Assembly (NCBI GenBank): GCA_010645155.1
Contig: CM021314.1
Span: forward strand, 2,488,254-2,552,253
Direction of reading: 5' to 3'
DNA length: 64,000 nucleotides
DNA from: Tigriopus japonicus
Lineage: Eukaryota; Arthropoda; Copepoda; Harpacticoida; Harpacticidae
Positions 59,001 through 64,000 of the stretch are shown piece after piece; the stretch's first letter is position 1; each line of letters starts with the position of its first letter. The position numbers were made by a program, and so were the translations under genes. The notes under the pieces were generated by a model that saw only the letters and a program-made list of their open reading frames with translations, was not told the DNA's origin and searched no databases.

Positions 59001-62000
59001 GTTTTCTTTGACGCGACGTGATTCCTCGCTTGGACACAAAGTTTGTATGGACAAATGTTTTGATCTTGTAGTGGACTCCTAGTGTAAAAACGGATGCCAG
59101 AATGTGGTAAGCCATATTGATGACCGGGAAAATGAAGTTTTGTCGCGTGGCCAGTCCCGACCAAAAGGCCAAAAGTCCGTTGTAAGTGGTTTGGAAGTAA
59201 AACATGTCCTGAAGGAGATCCCCACCAATGCCCAAAACACAGAAACCAGTGATGATGTATACAAATTTCTTGCTGGACTCCATCCACCAAATCTCGGGTT
59301 TCCTTTTGATGAGCCGAGGCTCGTGAAAGATCAGCAGATACCTCATGAGAACGTTGACGTCAATACTTGTGATTACACTGATTGAGATGAAACACTCGAA
59401 GAGGTAGAACAAGAGGAAAACTGCCGGATTCCGAAGAAAAGGCACCCACGGACCCAAAGCGATTCGGAACATGAGCACGATCCGAGGAATATTCGACCAC
59501 AGCCCCATTCGAGTCTGATATGTTAAATGATGGTCCAGAATCTTTTTACTCGGAGCATTTCGCTTCTTGCTCAGATATTCCACGATGAATTGGTTCGCTC
59601 CAACCGAGATGAGCAAGATGATTCCATGAGCCAGGAGTAAGTTCAGAATTGCCACAACAGAGAGGTGTTCCACCATTCTGATTGATAACGTCTAGCCTTT
59701 GAGACTGAGAGAAATCCTGGCCTAAAAAAGTCTAGATCAATTCTTGGATCTTGATTTCTCTGGTTGGCATGACAATCGCTATTTGCGTCATGTCAGTTAT
59801 CAGCTCAAGCATCGCTCTCAAACAGACCTACACTCGCAAACGTTGGGTTGGTTTAATGGATTGCTCACCCAAAAGTTTCAAGTAGCGAACAGGCAGACCG
59901 AAGCTAAATATACCTTTGGACTTTTCAGTGGAACCATGGGAAATGTGAATACTTGGAGGAGAACAAGTCTAAATTCGAGGAACATTTGTGACAATGGCAC
60001 AACTTGAAACAAATGACGCATTGTCACGGCTTAGAGCCTCAAACACGAATGATTTTCTTAAGAAGAGACAAAACTAAATGCGAAAGGTTAAACCTTTCAA
60101 GTGAAACCTGGACGTATTTGATAAGGCACGTTTAATTCTAGTCCTTGGATGTTTGTTTATGTATTTTGAAAATCCCTTTTTAAGTGAAGAAAATTTGATC
60201 TTACCTGGCCAACAAGTAGAGAAGTAAAGAGACAGCCAAATATGCAGTGGCCATGTAAATCCAAACCCCCAAAGACAAAGGGCTCAGAAATGAGAAGAGA
60301 TTGGGGTCCTTTGCAGTGGGTTTAGTGAAAAGAATGGTCACTCCTGGAAAGACAAAAAATAACAATCAAGATATTTAGACTCCCCTATTTGCGGTTGTGT
60401 TTATTTTTCATTGTTTCCAGGCTGAACAATAGGAGGAAGAGACATCTCTTGGTGTGCCATTTTCCAACGTTGGCATCCACATAAAAGAGGGGGATCATTG
60501 CCAGAAGATCATCAAGTCTCTCTTTTTCTTCTCAACCGCTTCCTCACTCCCAGATCCCTCTTGATACCTTGGCCTTTCTTGACTGGAAGTCTACAATTCA
60601 CTAGATAATAGAATTATCTTCCCATTCCTTCTGTCTGAAGGACCCTTCACCATTAGTTTTGAGTGCCAAAATTGGCCTGAAGACAATCGGATCAAGCAAG
60701 AAACGACAAACGCATGTTCCAATGAGGACCCACCTAGATTCATGAATGGCATGGTAAAATCCACACCTTGCTCTCTTTCGTAGGTTATGGTGAGATCACC
60801 CACAGCCAAATCGGCTTTCTGAAAATGAAGAGAGCAAATATAGTTCAACATGGAGTGAATGTCATTGGAACTTGAGAAGACTTACTTGAGAGAGGAGCTC
60901 GCCGACCATTCCGTTCCAAGTTCCAGTATCTTTGTTGTAACTTCCGTGTTTGCCATCCTCGACCAAACGGAAGGAGTAATTGAACCCTTCAAGAGGAAAT
61001 GATTCAATGACATTCGAGCCCTTTTGATTTTTCTTTCTTACCCAATATCTTGGAGATGGCATCCACCAAATCAACACTGTATCCTTCGAATTGGTCATTC
61101 CCTGAGAGAACGGCTGAATTCTCCTTGTACATGGTATACGGTTCAGCCTGAAAAAGTACTCAGACATGCATCAAAACAATCCATCAAGGGTTCGGTCTAA
61201 AAAAATGGAATCTCGATCAAGGAAGTGAGAGATAAAAGTTTAGCTTTTTCCTTTTCTTTCTAGCCTTTCGACTGCAGTTTTGATAGCGTGTGTCTTCTTT
61301 GACGCCCTCATCTTCAACCTCATTGTCATTCCACTCAGTCAGAGCTTGGGAACAAACATCAATTTTGGAACAAAATTCTGCTCGATTGATTCGTTCCCTA
61401 AAGGATGGCAACCAACTTGACTAGTTCAACATTCGACGTGTCTACCTCAAAGAACGGGCTTTAAACTCCAAGAGGACAAATGGAACAAATCATGCCTTCA
61501 ATGGTCCAACTTGGGTTCCTTGAAGGCCATAAATTGGATGATTTGTGCCCGAACGTTTGACTTTGATTGAACATGGAGCATTCTCTTGAATGTGTAATTG
61601 GGTTTCCACTACCAACTATCAGGCCATGTGTCAAAGCTGACGTCAATCAGATTCAGAAGAAGGCGAAAAAGCGAACCCCGGATTTTTCTCTTCTTTCTAC
61701 AACAACAACCAAGTTCCTCTAGTCATCTGTCCCTCTTTTTGCCTTGCCCTCAAAGTTTTACATACCCGCTAATAAGACTGTTCCAAAACATACCAAGATG
61801 GTTGTGACGACCAACGTTTTGTTATGGAGACTCTCGATGATTTCAGAGTACGATTCCGTGAAGTTCCGTGTGAAATTGGCTCCTGCTCCCCGGTTCCAAC
61901 GTCCCACGCGACTCAGGCCTTCCTTTTTAAGTTCCACAATATCCAGGTCAAAATCGCTTCTGAAGCCTCGACTGTCAAATTTGATCTTCCCTGTCAGACC

Positions 62001-62323
62001 ATTCATCTCGACCTATATCAAATAAATCAAGCACATCCATTACGAGCCTAAAGAGCGAGCACCCACTCACTATTGGGGGATCCACCCATTCTCGAGAAAA
62101 GTTCGTGAATGACCATGAACAATGGAACGACACGGGATGGAGCGCCAAAACAATCTGCATGCTTGCTTACCATTTTCATGTAATTGATCAGAGAATTCCC
62201 ATACTGCCACGTTCCAGGTCCATCACAACTGAGACTCACTAGGGACAATTCTTGGCTACGATCCAAATCAGTGAGAGCCCTCGAGAATAAGTGAACCGCG
62301 TCAAAGATCAAGGCCGTTTCGGT
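56086..62323 (-). CDS. Kainate-type ionotropic glutamate receptor subunit (5' end beyond the window)
   Basis: Twelve exons on the minus strand: 62171-62323, 61794-62012, 61042-61147, 60886-60986, 60734-60818, 60205-60343, 58163-58405, 57629-57827, 57020-57248, 56837-56952, 56611-56757 and 56086-56547. All are GT-AG with consistent phase. They cover the end of the amino-terminal domain, then S1 ([31 protein letters not shown] with the ligand-binding arginine), M1 ([20 protein letters not shown]), the pore loop with glutamine at the Q/R site (SLLQQGTDL), M3 ([16 protein letters not shown]), S2 (YAFLMEST with the binding glutamate) and M4. A cytoplasmic tail of about 170 residues ends in a histidine-rich stretch. 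It forms cation channels in the postsynaptic membrane. The M1-pore linker is about 58 residues against roughly 23 in vertebrate kainate receptors. Exons for the rest of the amino-terminal domain should lie beyond 64000. Confidence 0.93.
58549..59676 (-). CDS. Intronless 7TM protein nested in a glutamate-receptor intron
   Basis: A 375-residue frame from ATG at 59676, lying wholly within the 1.8-kb intron between the M1 and pore-loop exons and on the same strand. About seven hydrophobic segments are visible, for example [20 protein letters not shown] near the start, [51 protein letters not shown] and [20 protein letters not shown]. The end of the third segment, VLMRYLLIF, is placed like the DRY motif of class A GPCRs but differs from it. 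A basic loop ([10 protein letters not shown]) comes before segment six and a tail of about 70 residues follows segment seven. This suggests a divergent, possibly lineage-specific receptor. The ligand is unknown, and a non-GPCR membrane protein is possible. Confidence 0.75.
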   Translation of the reverse strand: MVEHLSVVAILNLLLAHGIILLISVGANQFIVEYLSKKRNAPSKKILDHHLTYQTRMGLWSNIPRIVLMFRIALGPWVPFLRNPAVFLLFYLFECFISISVITSIDVNVLMRYLLIFHEPRLIKRKPEIWWMESSKKFVYIITGFCVLGIGGDLLQDMFYFQTTYNGLLAFWSGLATRQNFIFPVINMAYHILASVFTLGVHYKIKTFVHTNFVSKRGITSRQRKQRYRQNSRNFSQVCVFQLFRSVFCVALNICPLLPSQFTMSDEYNLTYLSLSTFYSFYVSCCPALSHGLTIFLTSYHQGYGGRVSQNHRHLSVQKIFTISRATESHKLAQSNIFDCKRSLHLFPRRFSSACGAKVGPISDNLWNIGDFDTV

Positions 62324-63418
62324 CTGAAATAGTATAATGCCGGGTTGAGTGTGATCGGGGTTATCAGGACAGAATGTTGGTAGCCTAGTTGCATCTCAAG
62401 TTAAATTACGAGTTCAAAATAACATTGGTTGAATACTGTTAACTAAGTAATGTGCAGAAGTACGTGGTTCGTCGGTTTAAATATTTTGTTCTTTAGTTGG
62501 TGAATAGCAGCATCGAATCCATAAGATTTGTTTAGGAAAATTTGTACGATACAACAATGTGCATTTTAGTATATGAGTGCCTTAGGTGTCTTTTGTACAA
62601 CTAGAAACACTTGTACAAAAACCAAGGTAGACTTCATGCGCTTGTTTGAAAAAGAGTTTTGGTCGGATGGTAAGTGCGCTAATTCAAATGGCTCTACGAA
62701 AGTACATCTACAAAGCTCTACAAAGTCGAGATAAAATATTAAGGCTATTTATACTATGCTTTGGTATACTCGAGCATGAATATCAAGACTATTTATACTG
62801 TGTCTTGATATTTTCAAGTCAATTGAATTAGTGTACTTAACATCCGACCTTAAACAAATATTGCTTTACATTACCAAATAAACCTGCCATTGCTTGCAAG
62901 AATCTTTCAGATGTGTGTTTTAAGGCTCGAGACTAAATTTCATTACGCTTTGGTTTGACTTTGAGGTCGAATACCTCCTTCCAAAGGTCGTTTGTCAAAT
63001 GGACTAATTCAAATAGCTCAAGTCATTTTAATGTTCTGCGAATGTACTATAAACACAGTTGCTACGTTTTAATGGCTGATGTTAACCCGAGTGTATAATT
63101 GAAAAATTATAACCTGACTTGATTTTGGAGCTGTTTGAGTTAGTAATGTTATCAACTTACTTATTTATGATTAGAGAGCGGATCCGAAAGTGATTCACTT
63201 AACACTTTTTGAGCCGTTTTCTTCAAAAATAACTGTTTGGGGCATTTTTCCAAATATCTTTTTTTCAGAATTTTTGTCAAAGTTAGGAGCGTATTTTAAA
63301 GGGAATTGCCACTGCCTTTACGCTTGTAGCGCCAAATTACTTCTTTCATGTTACGCAATTTTACAGTGAAATGGATGGCAGGCAAGATAAATGAAGCACC
63401 TGACGCACGTAGGGCTTG
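62324..63418. other. Intron of the glutamate receptor gene (5' side)
   Basis: No further receptor exon was found before the window ends. It contains the degenerate MITE at 62659-62852 and another AATTCAAATAGCTC-type fragment near 62979-63160 that seems to be an older relative. Confidence 0.5.
62659..62852. repeat. Degenerate relative of the TTAA-flanked MITE
   Basis: GGTCGGATGGTAAGTGCGCT then AATTCAAAT at the left, and the mirror AATTAGTGTACTTAACATCC at the right, correspond to the ends of the 55040-55242 element with many changes. Confidence 0.55.
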
Positions 63419-63879
63419 GACAAGAAGCACGGAAATTATGGAGTGGGAGGCTAGCAATGAGAATTATGATTTCCAGCAGAAACAAACCAATTGCGTTCTT
63501 CTGCAAACGAGACCTGGCTGGTATTGAGAAGAACACGTATTTCAAATTTCAGCCCAATCAAATGTCCGAGTGAAAAGTTATGCCTTCTCAAACTTATGTA
63601 CTGAAGAGAGCATAGAATGAATGAACTCGCCCTCTTGTGGTAAAACGATTACTACAAAAGGGCTAGTTCATTCATTCTCGGTAGGATTTGCACTGAACTT
63701 TGAGTGAGCATAACTTTTGTCTCCGACGTTCGATTGAGCTGAAAATTGAAATACGTATTCTTGTCAACATATGCAAGGTCTCATTTGCAAAAGAACGTAA
63801 TTGAATTGTTCTTACTGGAAATCATTATTCTCATTGCTAGCCTCTCACTCCATGATTCCAGTGCTTCTTGGCTTGTATA
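63419..63879. repeat. Snap-back element, arms of about 225 bases
   Basis: The two halves are reverse complements almost throughout (for example GAGGCTAGCAATGAGAAT on the left and its mirror on the right), centred near 63650 on an inner hairpin of GAATGAATGAACT and AGTTCATTCATTC. There is almost no spacer. No ORF is conserved. Confidence 0.85.
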
Positions 63880-63893
63880 AAGTTGCTGTTTTG

Positions 63894-64000
63894 CTGTGGA
63901 GCAGAAATTCCAGACGTGTCGCAATGTAGAAGTCAGCTGATGGTTAACCAGTGTGATGTCAGCTGACCTTACTCCTTGAAGCGTCTGGAATTTCTACCTC
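63894..64000. repeat. MITE family C, copy 3 (runs to the window edge)
   Basis: CTGTGGAGCAGAAATTCCAG at the left and CGTCTGGAATTTCTACCTC at the edge are inverted, with GTCAGCTGA twice inside, as in the 50795 copy. Confidence 0.8.

Noticed and set aside
59104..59385. Plus-strand 93-codon frame
   Set aside because: It is antisense to the nested 7TM gene.

Overview
The window is nuclear DNA of a metazoan, most probably an arthropod and possibly a crustacean. The signs are short GT-AG introns, AT-rich intergenic DNA packed with small transposons, a kainate-type glutamate receptor, divergent nuclear receptors, and short TTAGG-like arrays. The species assignment is inference. There is one assembly gap (53894-54152) and the sequence runs off a gene at the right edge.

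Layout. 1-4.9 kb: repeats, including a non-LTR retrotransposon 3' end, a tRNA-derived SINE sharing its 3' tail, and a second SINE family. 4.9-7.2 kb: an intronless nuclear receptor gene (757 aa) that appears to carry two ligand-binding domains in tandem. 7.2-30.3 kb: mostly non-coding DNA with miniature transposons (MITEs), foldback elements and one structurally complete non-autonomous LTR element, plus a few exon-like blocks I cannot assign. 30.3-33.1 kb, minus: a three-exon secreted protein with a possible C1q/TNF-like domain. 36.7-41.7 kb, plus: a second nuclear receptor related to the first, with a tiny first exon and a 3.4-kb intron. 47.3-53.8 kb, plus: a short ODAD4/TTC25 homologue in five exons, whose third intron is a nest of transposons. 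56.1-62.3 kb, minus: a kainate-type ionotropic glutamate receptor (12 exons seen, 5' end outside the window), with an intronless 7TM gene nested in its M1-pore intron on the same strand.

The genes do not form one pathway. The two nuclear receptors share an unusual P-box (CFSCRAFFRR), a long first zinc-finger loop and similar second fingers, so they are probably members of one expanded lineage-specific subfamily. The repeats make up several families with two or three copies each in this window, many with clear terminal inverted repeats and some with target-site duplications.

The strongest candidates for something undescribed are the tandem-LBD nuclear receptor, the minus-strand TRIM-like LTR element that contains a TTAGG-cored inverted-repeat unit, and foldback elements whose arms are degenerate TGACC tandem arrays. 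Exon models were built by hand from splice signals, reading phase and family similarity. No database search was run.
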